In this document: in pieces, positions 18,107 to 27,520 of the stretch | Layout: each line of letters begins with the position of its first letter | Position numbering within the stretch: position 1 is the first letter of the stretch | Assembly (NCBI GenBank): GCA_029781035.1 | Contig: JAKOXK010000091.1 | Span: 1-47,178 of the forward strand | DNA: 47,178 bases | DNA from: Armatimonadota bacterium | Lineage (GTDB): Bacteria > Armatimonadota > Fimbriimonadia > Fimbriimonadales > Fimbriimonadaceae | Direction: 5' to 3' | Program-made: the position numbers and the translations under genes | The notes under the pieces: generated by a model | Databases searched by the model: none | The model's input: the letters and a program-made list of their open reading frames with translations, nothing else | What the model was told of the DNA's origin: nothing

Positions 18107-19003
18107 CTACTTTCTTTGGGCCGTCCTCTCGCTCCACTCCTCATCGAGGGCCTCATACTTCTCGTACTCGATGAGTCGGTAAAGCTCTTGTCGTGTCGTC
18201 ATCTGAGGAATGAGGTGTTCCTGCGTGCCCTCTTGAATCAGGGTCGCATAGAAAGAGGTCACGGCCTTGAGCGCGATCCGCATCGCGCTCACTGGATAGA
18301 TGACCATCTCGTATCCGATGGAACTGAACGTTGAGACCGGAATGATCGGTGTTTTGCCAAACTCCGTCATGTTCGCCAGCAACGGTACCGACACTTCTTC
18401 GCGGAACCGCGCGAACTCCTCGACGCTGGACAGGCCCTCAGGAAAGACGGCGTCGGCTCCCGCGTCGACATACGTTTGGGCCCGACTGATCGCAAGCTCC
18501 AGTCCCTCGACCCCGCGAGCGTCTGTGCGTGCCACGATCAAGAAGTCGGGACTGCGTTTAGAGTCCGCTGCGGCACGGATCTTCTGAGCCATTTCATCGA
18601 CGGTAATCAGAGCCTTACCGTCCAAGTGCCCACACTTTTTCGGCATCACCTGGTCCTCCAGATGGATACCGGCCAAACCTGCCCGCTCCATCTCGATCAC
18701 ACAACGGGCGACGTTCCAGGTCTCACCGAAGCCTGTGTCGGCGTCAGAGACGACAGGAATCGGGGCCACCTGGCAGATTCGGGCTGCCTGCGCCGCCATC
18801 TCGCTGAGAGTGACCAGTCCGATGTCAGGGACCCCGAGTTGGCTGTTCGTGACAGCAGCGCCGCTGATATAGGCTGCCTGAAACCCCGCTCTATGGGCCG
18901 CGACGGCGGTCAAGGCATCGTACACGCCTGGCAAGACGACCGTGCCGTCCCGCATGAGCTCTCGGAGCACCTTCCCAGGGTTCACGATCGGTGGGCGCAA
19001 CAT
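18107..19003 (-). CDS. prpB: Methylisocitrate lyase
   Basis: Cleaves 2-methylisocitrate to pyruvate and succinate in the methylcitrate cycle of propionate breakdown. 298 residues, the normal PrpB size. The (methyl)isocitrate lyase fold shows VLPGVYDALTA, the metal/substrate aspartates in VVSDADTGFGE (Asp87, Asp89), GIHLEDQ and the catalytic loop PKKCGH with Cys124. The short length and KKCGH favour methylisocitrate over isocitrate lyase, which is usually over 420 residues. Divergent from enolase (122 bases between starts). The nearby citrate synthase-family gene could supply methylcitrate; no prpD-like dehydratase is in the window. Confidence 0.9.
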   Translation of the reverse strand: MLRPPIVNPGKVLRELMRDGTVVLPGVYDALTAVAAHRAGFQAAYISGAAVTNSQLGVPDIGLVTLSEMAAQAARICQVAPIPVVSDADTGFGETWNVARCVIEMERAGLAGIHLEDQVMPKKCGHLDGKALITVDEMAQKIRAAADSKRSPDFLIVARTDARGVEGLELAISRAQTYVDAGADAVFPEGLSSVEEFARFREEVSVPLLANMTEFGKTPIIPVSTFSSIGYEMVIYPVSAMRIALKAVTSFYATLIQEGTQEHLIPQMTTRQELYRLIEYEKYEALDEEWSERTAQRK

Positions 19004-19113
19004 GTCGTGGATTATGAGGAATCGAAGGTGGCTCCGGAGGGATCGTGCTTATCGACACAGGTGTGGGTTCCGCAATGTGGAACGTGCCTACGCCCTTGCC
19101 GTGGCCCCGGTAA

Positions 19114-20418
<1,305 letters not shown>

Positions 20419-20425
20419 TTTGTCG

Positions 20426-20899
20426 TCAGCCGATTGTCGCGGCCTCGTTGGCGAGGAACTCGCTCAGCTCAGCGATGCGCTCAAGGTCGTGGGCCATCAC
20501 GAGGACGAGGTATTCCTCGACCGAGTACGTCCCGTGTTTGTCTAGACTGATCGTCTTCTTGAGGTCTTCAGCCGACATGGCTTCGAGGTACTCAAGGGTC
20601 ATACCGCGGCGAGTCTCGTAGACCTCGGCCTCGTGGAACGGTTCCTTCTCGCTGTAGTGGCGGGCACGGGCCCGTTCCGTAGGTTCGTGCCAAGGCACAG
20701 TAGAACCTGGTTGGCGGTTGGCCATCCGGATTCGGTCGAGAACGATCTCCTCAGTGTCAGCCAGAAGGGCGAAGATCTCTCTGCAGGTCAAGCTTTCGTG
20801 GTACGGTCGCTCGTCGTATCGGTCGCGGGGGAAGACCCGGAGAAGGCGCTCGACGATCTTCGGGGCGGCCGCAAGGGCCTGAAAGCGCGGGTCGATCAT
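20426..20899 (-). CDS. DinB-like four-helix protein, metal site degenerate
   Basis: A 157-residue all-helical protein of the DinB/YfiT-like superfamily: WxxxE-type start region replaced by ESLTCREIFALLADTEEIVLDRI, middle PWHEPTERARARHYSEKEPFHEAEVYETRR, and VMAHDLERIAELSEFL near the end. In typical members three His bind a metal (in an aHLADxE-like motif and a HxxxH near the C-terminus). Here the first is Leu (ALLADTE) and the second His of HxxxH is Arg (HDLER), so only one is kept. Members act as thiol S-transferases or are uncharacterised; function here unknown. Convergent with enolase. Confidence 0.75.
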   Translation of the reverse strand: MIDPRFQALAAAPKIVERLLRVFPRDRYDERPYHESLTCREIFALLADTEEIVLDRIRMANRQPGSTVPWHEPTERARARHYSEKEPFHEAEVYETRRGMTLEYLEAMSAEDLKKTISLDKHGTYSVEEYLVLVMAHDLERIAELSEFLANEAATIG

Positions 20900-21054
20900 A
20901 CGTCCTCACTTTACACCGACCAGGTGGTCTTGCGGACGCGTTTGGTACCGGTTTTTCCTTTGGCGCGCTGTCTCCTAGGCATAAGAGCCTGTTTAAAGAG
21001 CACTTCGATTTCCTGAATCAACCAGGGGCGAGTTGTGCTCTAATAGATCCAGTA

Positions 21055-21075
21055 GGAACGGGACTGCCCGTATCC
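21055..21075 (+). promoter_or_regulatory. Leader hairpin before the multihaem cytochrome
   Basis: GGA-ACGGG-ACTG-CCCGT-A-TCC (21055-21075) can form an 8-bp stem with one bulged A, ending 18 bases before the ATG and just before the GAGGA ribosome binding site. A candidate for leader control or an mRNA-stabilising hairpin. Confidence 0.35.
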
Positions 21076-21093
21076 TTCTGAGGATCGATTGCT

Positions 21094-22332
21094 ATGCGCA
21101 CTTCACCTAAGACACGCGCAAGGACTTGGTGGCCGACACTCGCTATTGCCACCGCTTCGGTCAGCGTCTGGGCTGTCGCTTTCGCCGGCAGCCCGAAACC
21201 CGAACCGAAACCGGAAGCTCCAGCCGCAGGGAGCATCGTGGTCCTTGGATTCAACAACCTCGGGATGCATTGTATGAACGAGTGGTTCGACAATCTCTGC
21301 ATCCTTCCGCCCTACAACTCCCTCCATGCCCAAGTGCTGATCCGGGGCGAAGAACCGCACATCGTGACGTCCGGTGCGACTATCTCGTACATCGTGCCGA
21401 ACAACACCATGTCCTCGAACAAGACCAACTTCTGGAACTATGCCTTCCAGTTGTTCGGTGTGAACCTTCCTCCCGACATCGGATTGACCGGCAACGGGCT
21501 CGTCGGGACGATGACGTACTCGGGCAACCAGGACTGGGTGGCAACCGGCATTCCGATCACACCCATGAACGACGCGTTCCAACTCCAAGCCTACAACGTG
21601 ACCAACATCACGGCCAACTATCAAGGCATGGTGGCCAACACTGTCGCAGTGATGCCCGTCTCATGGGAGATCAGCTGCAACATGTGCCACGGGCGGACGC
21701 CCACTCAGATCGGTCCAAAGCCGCTCGGCAGTGACCGCCAGGTGGTCGAGATGGACATCCTTTCCAAGCACGACCGACTTCACGGGACGAACCTCGTGAA
21801 TGAGCGCCCGGTGCTTTGTGCCAAGTGCCACGCGGACCCCGCTCTGGGGACGTCGGGAGTCTTAGGCGTGCCGACCATGTCCTCGGCGATGCACCTCAGC
21901 CACGCCACCCGCGTGAACAAGCTCTTCATCCCGAACAAGTGCTATGCCTGCCACCCTGGTGTCAAAACCCAGTGCCAGCGCGACATTCACGTCACGAAGG
22001 GCATCGTGTGCACGAACTGCCACGGGAACATGACCGCTGTCGGTGACCCGAACCGTCGACCATGGCAAGACGAACCGCGGTGTGGTTCGTGCCACTCTGT
22101 CCCCGGCCATGAGTATGAACAGCCCGGAGTCCTCTACCAAGACTCTCACGGCCATGGTGGCGTCTTGTGCGCCTCATGCCACAACAGCCCACACGCCATC
22201 ACACCGACGACCAACCCCGAGGACAATCAGCAGGCTCTGATGCTCCAAGGGCACACGGGTGTGATCGACAAGTGCACTGTCTGTCACACTTCACAGCCCA
22301 GCGAGTCCTTCTTCCACAAGCGAAGCGACTGA
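21094..22332 (+). CDS. Seven-haem cytochrome c with unassigned N-terminal domain
   Basis: A 412-residue periplasmic or surface protein: basic start, hydrophobic signal (about 12-32), then a beta-rich domain (about 45-190) with no CxxCH that I do not recognise (notable LGFNNLGMHCMNEWFDNLC). The C-terminal half has seven CxxCH haem-binding motifs at 195-199, 242-246, 283-287, 306-310, 330-334, 359-363 and 394-398, with extra His residues available as distal ligands. Probably an electron-transfer protein; partner unknown. It needs cytochrome c maturation machinery, not seen here. The start is supported by GAGGA about 10 bases upstream. A good terminator follows, so it is probably monocistronic. 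Confidence 0.85.
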   Translation: MRTSPKTRARTWWPTLAIATASVSVWAVAFAGSPKPEPKPEAPAAGSIVVLGFNNLGMHCMNEWFDNLCILPPYNSLHAQVLIRGEEPHIVTSGATISYIVPNNTMSSNKTNFWNYAFQLFGVNLPPDIGLTGNGLVGTMTYSGNQDWVATGIPITPMNDAFQLQAYNVTNITANYQGMVANTVAVMPVSWEISCNMCHGRTPTQIGPKPLGSDRQVVEMDILSKHDRLHGTNLVNERPVLCAKCHADPALGTSGVLGVPTMSSAMHLSHATRVNKLFIPNKCYACHPGVKTQCQRDIHVTKGIVCTNCHGNMTAVGDPNRRPWQDEPRCGSCHSVPGHEYEQPGVLYQDSHGHGGVLCASCHNSPHAITPTTNPEDNQQALMLQGHTGVIDKCTVCHTSQPSESFFHKRSD

Positions 22333-22351
22333 CGAGCCCCGACTGATCCAA

Positions 22352-22379
22352 GGCGCGATCGTCCTGGTCGCGCCTTTTT
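22352..22379 (+). terminator. Rho-independent terminator of the cytochrome gene
   Basis: GGCGCGA (22352-22358) pairs with TCGCGCC (22368-22374), followed by TTTTT (22375-22379). It starts 20 bases after the cytochrome stop codon. Confidence 0.85.
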
Positions 22380-22514
22380 CGTGCCCGTCCGAAGACAGGG
22401 TTTGGCCATCTACTCGCCGCATACAGATCCGAGGACACGCCAAGTGGACAATACTGGACACTTAAGTCCCTGATCCAGGGCCCCCGGATGACACGAGGGT
22501 AGCCTAGGGGCATC

Positions 22515-23120
22515 ATGGAAGCGAAACTTGTCACCGTCCCCGAAGCTCTGCCATCCAAGTGCTATTCGACCGAACGCGTCGGGATCAGCAAGGCCACGCA
22601 TGACAATCACTTGACCCTCTGGAAAGGTTACGCAAACAAGACGAATGAGATTCGGAAAGCCTTGCAGGAAATGGATCCGGATCCCTCGAAAGCGAACCAG
22701 ATCTACAGTCAGATGCGGGCGTTGAAGATCAACTACGCCTTCGCCTATGGGGGCTATGTCAACCACCTTGTCTATTTCAACACGATCGGTGGCCAAGGTG
22801 GCGAGGCGACCGGCAACGTCGCCACCCTCATCAAGGACGCCTATGGAAGTTTCGACCGCTGGCGGAGCGAGTGGATCGCGACGGGCATCGCCGGCCGCGG
22901 CTGGGCATTCCTTGCTTACGACCATCTGGAGCAGCGCGTCCACACGTTCATGGGGGACGCTCAGGACACCTACCCTGCCTGGAACCAGACCCTCTTGCTC
23001 GCCATGGACGTGTACGAACACGCGTACTATCTCGACTTTCAAACAGCCCGCGCCAAATACATCGACGCCTACATGCAGGTGATCGACTGGGACGCGGTCA
23101 ATAGCTTCTTGCCGAAATAG
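22515..23120 (+). CDS. Superoxide dismutase (Fe/Mn family)
   Basis: Dismutates superoxide; 201 residues, normal size, no signal peptide, so cytosolic. Metal ligands: an N-terminal His (29 or 32 in ATHDNHLTLWKGY), His84 in GGYVNHLVYF, and Asp165 and His169 in MDVYEHAYYLDF. Glycine before the second ligand (YGGYVNH) together with a C-terminal-domain Gln (Gln150 in GDAQDTYPAW) is the arrangement usual for Mn-preferring enzymes, but metal use cannot be told for sure from sequence. The N-terminal ligand region is more diverged than in typical SodA/SodB. AGGGGC lies just upstream of the ATG. The convergent redoxin gene is separated by a long hairpin. Confidence 0.9.
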   Translation: MEAKLVTVPEALPSKCYSTERVGISKATHDNHLTLWKGYANKTNEIRKALQEMDPDPSKANQIYSQMRALKINYAFAYGGYVNHLVYFNTIGGQGGEATGNVATLIKDAYGSFDRWRSEWIATGIAGRGWAFLAYDHLEQRVHTFMGDAQDTYPAWNQTLLLAMDVYEHAYYLDFQTARAKYIDAYMQVIDWDAVNSFLPK

Positions 23121-23127
23121 GGGGGCG

Positions 23128-23166
23128 GGAGTATAGGTCGTATGAGGCTCATCGATCCTATACTCC
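23128..23166. terminator. Long imperfect hairpin between convergent genes
   Basis: GGAGTATAGG (23128-23137) pairs perfectly with CCTATACTCC (23157-23166); the loop continues as TCG/CGA and ATGA/TCAT pairs with single bulges around GGC, giving about 17 pairs in all. No T-run follows on either strand, so it is either a bidirectional terminator or an RNA 3'-end protector for the SOD and redoxin messages. Confidence 0.6.
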
Positions 23167-23173
23167 GCTCCGT

Positions 23174-23785
23174 TCAATAGTGGACGCGGCAGCCATACGG
23201 GCGGCTGCTTGGCGTCGTGACGGGCTTGCTGGCCATCGACTCTTCAAGTGCCTGGAGGACATAGTTTGTGGCGCCAGCGAGCGACTTCCTGTCAGGCGAC
23301 GGGCGGTTGTCGATCGCGCCGTGGTAGACGACGTTCCCGTCTGGCCCGACGATCACGATCTGCGGCGTGTTCCGAGCTCCGTAGGCGAGTCCGATCGAGC
23401 CTGTCGTGTCGAGAAGGATGGCGTTGGCGTGGGAACCCACCTCTTTGTAGTGGCGTGTCGCATCGTCAGCAGTGAGGTACCCCTGTTGACCCTCGGCCGA
23501 AGAGATCACGCTGAACCAAACCGCGCCCATGTCCCGCGCCTTCTGTTGGGTCTGTTGCATGTTGCCCGAGTTGTAATGCTTAAGAACATACGGGCAGTCC
23601 TTGTTCGTCCATTCGAGCACGACGTATTTGCCTTTGTAGTCGCTCAGCCTGTAAGTCTTGCCATCTGCGCCCGGAACTGAAAAGGCGGGCGCAGCCGCTC
23701 CAGGAGGCACCATCGGCTCGGGCCTCTTCTGAGCGACGGCAAGCGTGCATGCCGCACACGCCAAGATGATCAGTGTCCGTTTCAT
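23174..23785 (-). CDS. Secreted thioredoxin-fold redoxin (peroxiredoxin-like)
   Basis: A 203-residue exported protein: signal peptide (MKRTLIILACAACTLAVAQ), then an AhpC/TSA-thioredoxin fold with APAFSVPGADGKTYRLSDYKGKYVVLEWTNKDCPYVLKHY. The active-site region has a single Cys before Pro (DCPYV), not CxxC, and a cis-Pro (NTPQIVIV). A last Cys near the C-terminus (SSRPYGCRVHY) is typical of this group and may act as resolving residue. It probably reduces peroxides or manages thiols outside the cytoplasm. AGGTG precedes the start. It lies 18 bases downstream of the DsbD-like gene, in an apparent operon for redox homeostasis, and converges on the SOD gene. Confidence 0.85.
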   Translation of the reverse strand: MKRTLIILACAACTLAVAQKRPEPMVPPGAAAPAFSVPGADGKTYRLSDYKGKYVVLEWTNKDCPYVLKHYNSGNMQQTQQKARDMGAVWFSVISSAEGQQGYLTADDATRHYKEVGSHANAILLDTTGSIGLAYGARNTPQIVIVGPDGNVVYHGAIDNRPSPDRKSLAGATNYVLQALEESMASKPVTTPSSRPYGCRVHY

Positions 23786-23803
23786 AGTTCACCTATTTGT
23801 CTC

Positions 23804-24612
23804 TTACGTTTTTACGGGTACATCGATCACCTGCGCCCGGGTTCCTTTTCCCCAGACCTTGGGATCACTCGCCACCAGTAAGCCTTGGAGCCGAGTCGGC
23901 GGATCGTGCAGAAAGTCTGAAAGTTCGAGCGTGACCGTGGTCTCAACCCCCTTCGTAGACACCGTCTGAGGATCTCCTTCGGCGACTAGTTCGGGGTTGA
24001 TGGGAAAGAATTCGAGACCTCGCGGGTCAGTCACGCCGTGGACGACGAGGGCGATGGTCTTGCCCCGTAGCTTGGCCTCGGGCATGAATTCAGGCATCTT
24101 TTGGGGAAGAGCCCTTATGGCGGCCGCTACCAACGGCCCGTTGATGGGATCTCTCTTCGCGTCGCCAGTAGGCAGGTGAGGGTGCAGTCGGCCCCTTCAG
24201 CCACGCACGCGTCAGCGTTGCACACGACCCAGGCGATCTTGGCGACCAGCGTGGAAGACCCGGCCGTATGTACAGAATTGGGTGGGGTCAGTCGCGTCAA
24301 GAGCACGGCCTGGCCCTCATAGCCGTAACTCACCATGCCGTCGCCGAGTTCGATGCGCCGCGGCACTGGCCACTCGATCGGGCCAGCTTTCCATCCCTCG
24401 GGGAGTTGCCAGTCAATCGTGGGAGCCGAACCCATATCGCCCGGGTTCCTCCAATACGTGTGCCAACCGTCCTGAATGCTGAGCACCAGTGCGACGACGA
24501 ACTGTCCGCCCGGCCTGACCGAAGCGACTTCTGACGCCAGTCGGGCACTGATATGCAGTTGTTGCTGGCCTGTAAGGGCCACGAGCGCGACGGTGGCGGC
24601 GAGAAGGGGCAT
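23804..24612 (-). pseudogene. DsbD N-terminal-domain-like protein, frameshifted
   Basis: Two frames together make one ~269-residue exported protein like the N-terminal (DsbC-fold) domain of protein-disulfide reductase DsbD and its stand-alone relatives. First part 24612 to about 24176: signal MPLLAATVALVALTG, then DGWHTYWRNPGDMGSAPTIDW and AKIAWVVCNADACVAEGADCTL. The second part, to 23804, reads LPTGDAKRDPINGPLVAAAIRALP and so on. At 24175-24176 the minus strand has CACCTG where CACCCTG would keep the frame, a one-base loss; the first frame then stops at 24127. Relatives accept electrons through paired Cys (VCNADAC here). Sequencing error and a recent mutation cannot be told apart. Confidence 0.75.
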
Positions 24613-24820
24613 CGCTGGCGGTCTTCTCTCCTAAGATACGATCAGCCACCTGCCTATGTCAGCCCTTTCGCCCTGGTTTGAACCCCGTCTGAAACGAACA
24701 ACTACCTAGGCATGCCCCAGGCACCTGAGAGTCACCAGTTTGACGGACACGAATCTGTCGCTTTTCTGAGAGTGCTTGTTGATCCTGGTTTCCACGTTGG
24801 CGGGGCCATGGGCCTCCGGC

Positions 24821-25759
24821 TCACTTTGCAGTCAGTCCTGGGAGCTTTGTCTCGTCCCAGACGCGGTCGGGCCCGAGGCGCAGGACAACGGCGTCCCTGA
24901 GCAGGGGGTAGTCGTCAAAGGCGGACGACAGCTCGAGTCTTCGAACACCGGAGAAGAGGGTGAGGTATTCGATGCCTTGCGTCCCGCCATGCTGCTGCAC
25001 CCAGATCCGTGCCCGCGAGACGTCTTCCCACCGCATGCGCTTGCGGACGCCGATCCGGCGGCACTCGATCCCGTCGGCGGTCACGTCGACATAGTCCCGC
25101 CCGGCCTGGAAGCCGAGGAAAGCAAGGAGGACCCCGACTACGAGCGCCGACGCGACACCTTCAAGGGCTTTGTCTACGCTGAGGCCGCAGGCCAGCGATA
25201 GGAGGGCGGTGAACAGGGAAGCACCAAGGCAGACTGCCGAAAAGGAGCGCATCCGGAACCTATGTCCGGATTGGATCACGGAGGCGACGGACTCCGGTGA
25301 GATCGATCTCCACCAAGTGCCAAGGTTGTGCGTCAACGTGTCGCGCGGCAAAAAGCTGCGGAGACGAAGAAAGTGCGTCTTGCCAGAGATCGAGCGCACC
25401 TTGATCCAGGCCGTTCGGCTGCTACTGAAGAGCTGGACGGTGCCGACCTGTGAAGCGTGGAGACCTGTGGTCGTGAACAGTTTGCGGAGGGTGATGCCGC
25501 CCGGCGCGAGCCTGACTTCCCGGACTTCGATTGAGATCCACACGAGACTGAAGGCGGCGGCAAGACCAAAGCAAAGGCCGAAGACGATGCGCGCGGGCAG
25601 GGGTGTCCACGCGCTGACAGGTGTGAGACAGCCGACTGTCAGCAGCAAGAACAGAGCCGCGATGACGATCTCGTCAAGGCGATTCCACCAACGAGCCCTG
25701 TAAACCGCTTCCAACGCTCGATCTAAGTGTACCGGTGGTATCGGACTGGCGTTTGTCAC
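24821..25759 (-). CDS. Membrane protein with two TM-pair/PH-like units
   Basis: A 312-residue protein built as two similar halves: a pair of membrane segments (about 29-75), then a beta-rich PH-like domain (about 80-160, VREVRLAPGGITLRKLF), a second TM pair (about 170-215) and a second PH-like domain (about 220-300, DYVDVTADGIECRRI ending DDYPLLRDAVV). Bacterial PH domains on membrane helices are common and mostly uncharacterised. It is a paralogue of the next gene upstream, with the same order of parts, the shared start RxWxxRLDEI and the shared end DDxxxLRDVV. The 16-base gap suggests one operon. Confidence 0.6.
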   Translation of the reverse strand: MTNASPIPPVHLDRALEAVYRARWWNRLDEIVIAALFLLLTVGCLTPVSAWTPLPARIVFGLCFGLAAAFSLVWISIEVREVRLAPGGITLRKLFTTTGLHASQVGTVQLFSSSRTAWIKVRSISGKTHFLRLRSFLPRDTLTHNLGTWWRSISPESVASVIQSGHRFRMRSFSAVCLGASLFTALLSLACGLSVDKALEGVASALVVGVLLAFLGFQAGRDYVDVTADGIECRRIGVRKRMRWEDVSRARIWVQQHGGTQGIEYLTLFSGVRRLELSSAFDDYPLLRDAVVLRLGPDRVWDETKLPGLTAK

Positions 25760-25775
25760 TTATAGCCAGCGCCCA

Positions 25776-26645
25776 TTAAGCGCCGTATCGTTTGTCGGTG
25801 ACCTTCTGGGCCGGCACATTGGCCAGCACCACGTCCCGGAGGATCTCCCAGTCGTCGTACGCTTCACCAAGATACATGTTCGTCGTGCCGGAAGCGATGG
25901 TCATCCGCTCGTTCCTCGATCCACCACGGGGGCTTGACTGAATCCAGAGTGTCACCGAATCGGCCTGCTCCCACCCAACGCGCTTCGTGACCCAGAAGAA
26001 CTGTTGGACAATGCCCTCGGGCATGACCTGGGCGTAGTCACGTCGACTCAGAATGCCTGCGAAAACCCCCAAGAGCGAGCATCCGATGAGTGTGAGGCCT
26101 GCGCCGCTCAAGGGTTCTGTCACGATCGAGATCCCCAAGAGGACGAGGGACAAACAGATCAAGGCCAACGAGACCGATCCCTTCTTGAAGACGCGCCGCG
26201 AACGCATGGCGGCTTGGATCAAGTTCGCTTCATTGGGCGCGAACCAAGTTTCCAGGGCGGTGCGCATGGTGGCCGGATCGGGATACGATTTGAACAGAAG
26301 CGTGTAGTTCCTACCGTTGGCGCATTTGAAGAGGGCACGGCTCGACGTTCCTGCTTGGGTGCACTCAAGCGCGGCGAGGTGATCGAGCGGGATCGTCACA
26401 CGACGGGTCAACGACCTGAGCGTGACGCTGGTCGGAGTCAAAGTCACCTCAGAGACAGTGAGAAGGAGCACAGCCAGACCAAGCGTGGCCATCGTGCCCC
26501 AAAGCCCAAGCATGAAGACGTTGACCACAAAGGTCTGCGACTTGACCGGCATGAAGCACGAAAGGCAGAAGAAGACCCCGAAGAGGGCTGTGAGCCCGAC
26601 CTCGTCCAGTCGGCGGGACCAGGCGGCAGTATAGGTTTGGCTCAT
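25776..26645 (-). CDS. Membrane protein with two TM-pair/PH-like units (paralogue)
   Basis: A 289-residue protein with the same plan as its downstream neighbour: YTAAWSRRLDEVGLTALFG, TM pair (about 18-65), PH-like stretch (VSEVTLTPTSVTLRSLTRRVTIPLDHL), second TM pair (about 155-200), second PH-like stretch (DYAQVMPEGIVQQFFWVTKRVGWEQADSV) and the shared ending YDDWEILRDVVLANVP. The start at 26645 (MSQTY) is preferred over the GTG-like extension to 26663. Divergent from the ECF sigma gene, which starts 133 bases away. Function unknown. Confidence 0.6.
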   Translation of the reverse strand: MSQTYTAAWSRRLDEVGLTALFGVFFCLSCFMPVKSQTFVVNVFMLGLWGTMATLGLAVLLLTVSEVTLTPTSVTLRSLTRRVTIPLDHLAALECTQAGTSSRALFKCANGRNYTLLFKSYPDPATMRTALETWFAPNEANLIQAAMRSRRVFKKGSVSLALICLSLVLLGISIVTEPLSGAGLTLIGCSLLGVFAGILSRRDYAQVMPEGIVQQFFWVTKRVGWEQADSVTLWIQSSPRGGSRNERMTIASGTTNMYLGEAYDDWEILRDVVLANVPAQKVTDKRYGA

Positions 26646-26778
26646 GGCGGGACCCTGGCACAATTTGTACTACATGACGGCTAGCAGCGTTTCACCGTGA
26701 GCTGAAATCGACTGTTCTTAAGCAAAACCTCAGGCAGAGTGAAGAAAACAGCACGCCGGTCGGTCATATAGGGTAGAG

Positions 26779-27270
26779 ATGTTTGAAAACGTCTGGTTGG
26801 ACGAAGCGACGGCGGAGGACGCGGCTGAACGACTCGAAGGGCTCCGGACGTCGGCGCTGGCTACAGCAACCCGGTTGATGGGTGACCGGAGTAGCGCGGA
26901 AGACGTCGTGCAGGAGGCGTATTCTCGGGCACTGTCCGGTCTCAGCGCTTTGAGGGATCCCCGATCTTTGGCGGGGTGGTTTCGCCGCATCGTGGTGCAC
27001 TGCGCGATGAACGCGCTCTCAGCCCGCAGGGAAGCCGAAAACACTGAGGCAGAAGCGATGGTCGTGCCGGGAGACGGTTCGATCGCAGTGCGGCTGGTCC
27101 TGGCCCAGCTCAAGCCCGACCATCAGGCCGTGCTCGCGCTCGCTTTTGGCGATGGGCTCAGCTACAAGGAGATTGCCGAGACTCTGGGTGTGCCCATGGG
27201 AACGGTCGCTTCGCGCGTACACGCAGCAAAGGCGGCTTTTCGCGCCGTGTGGGGGGGCCAAGATGAATGA
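26779..27270 (+). CDS. RNA polymerase ECF-type sigma factor
   Basis: A 163-residue sigma-70 family regulator with region 2 (about 23-90: ATATRLMGDRSSAEDVVQEAYSRAL and LAGWFRRIVVHCAMNALSARRE) and region 4 (about 108-157: LKPDHQAVLALAFGDGLSYKEIAETLGVPMGTVASRVHAAKAAFR, a clear helix-turn-helix). No region 1 or 3, as usual for ECF factors. AGGG and AGAG precede the start. The next gene overlaps it by 8 bases, which suggests the partner membrane proteins control its activity. Target promoters cannot be told from the window. Confidence 0.9.
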   Translation: MFENVWLDEATAEDAAERLEGLRTSALATATRLMGDRSSAEDVVQEAYSRALSGLSALRDPRSLAGWFRRIVVHCAMNALSARREAENTEAEAMVVPGDGSIAVRLVLAQLKPDHQAVLALAFGDGLSYKEIAETLGVPMGTVASRVHAAKAAFRAVWGGQDE

Positions 27271-27520
27271 TAGGCAACTGGAAGCCCTCTTGACTAAGCA
27301 CTACGAGGGCCTTGCGCCGAGACCGGAGAAGGTTGGCGCCTCTTTGGCGGCGGGTGCAGCGGTCGGTGCGGCAATGATGGTGCTGCTGGCCAGTGTCGCT
27401 TGCGTGCCAGTGTCCGCGCCCCGAGTCCGACCGATACAAGAGCAGCCGGTGCAACGGATGGCCGAGTTTGGGGACGGAGTGCCGACTTTAGGATCCTTTT
27501 GGGGGGTCAGGAACTCGTGA
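27263..27520 (+). CDS. Small single-pass membrane protein coupled to the sigma gene, possible anti-sigma factor
   Basis: An 85-residue protein: soluble N-terminus (MNDRQLEALLTKHYEGLAPRPEKV), one membrane segment (about 30-48, AAGAAVGAAMMVLLASVACV) and a short Pro/Gln/Arg-rich tail. Cytoplasmic N-terminus, one TM and position right after an ECF sigma gene are typical of anti-sigma factors. No zinc-binding HxxxCxxC is present, so it is not the standard ZAS type. It overlaps the sigma gene (ATG at 27263, sigma stop 27268-27270), and the next gene's GTG overlaps its stop (GTGA, 27517-27520). Confidence 0.65.
   Translation: MNDRQLEALLTKHYEGLAPRPEKVGASLAAGAAVGAAMMVLLASVACVPVSAPRVRPIQEQPVQRMAEFGDGVPTLGSFWGVRNS

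Noticed and set aside
27400-27516. Extended N-terminus of the 594-residue membrane protein
   Set aside because: It overlaps the small membrane protein fully; the GTG at 27517 has a ribosome binding site and a coupled stop.
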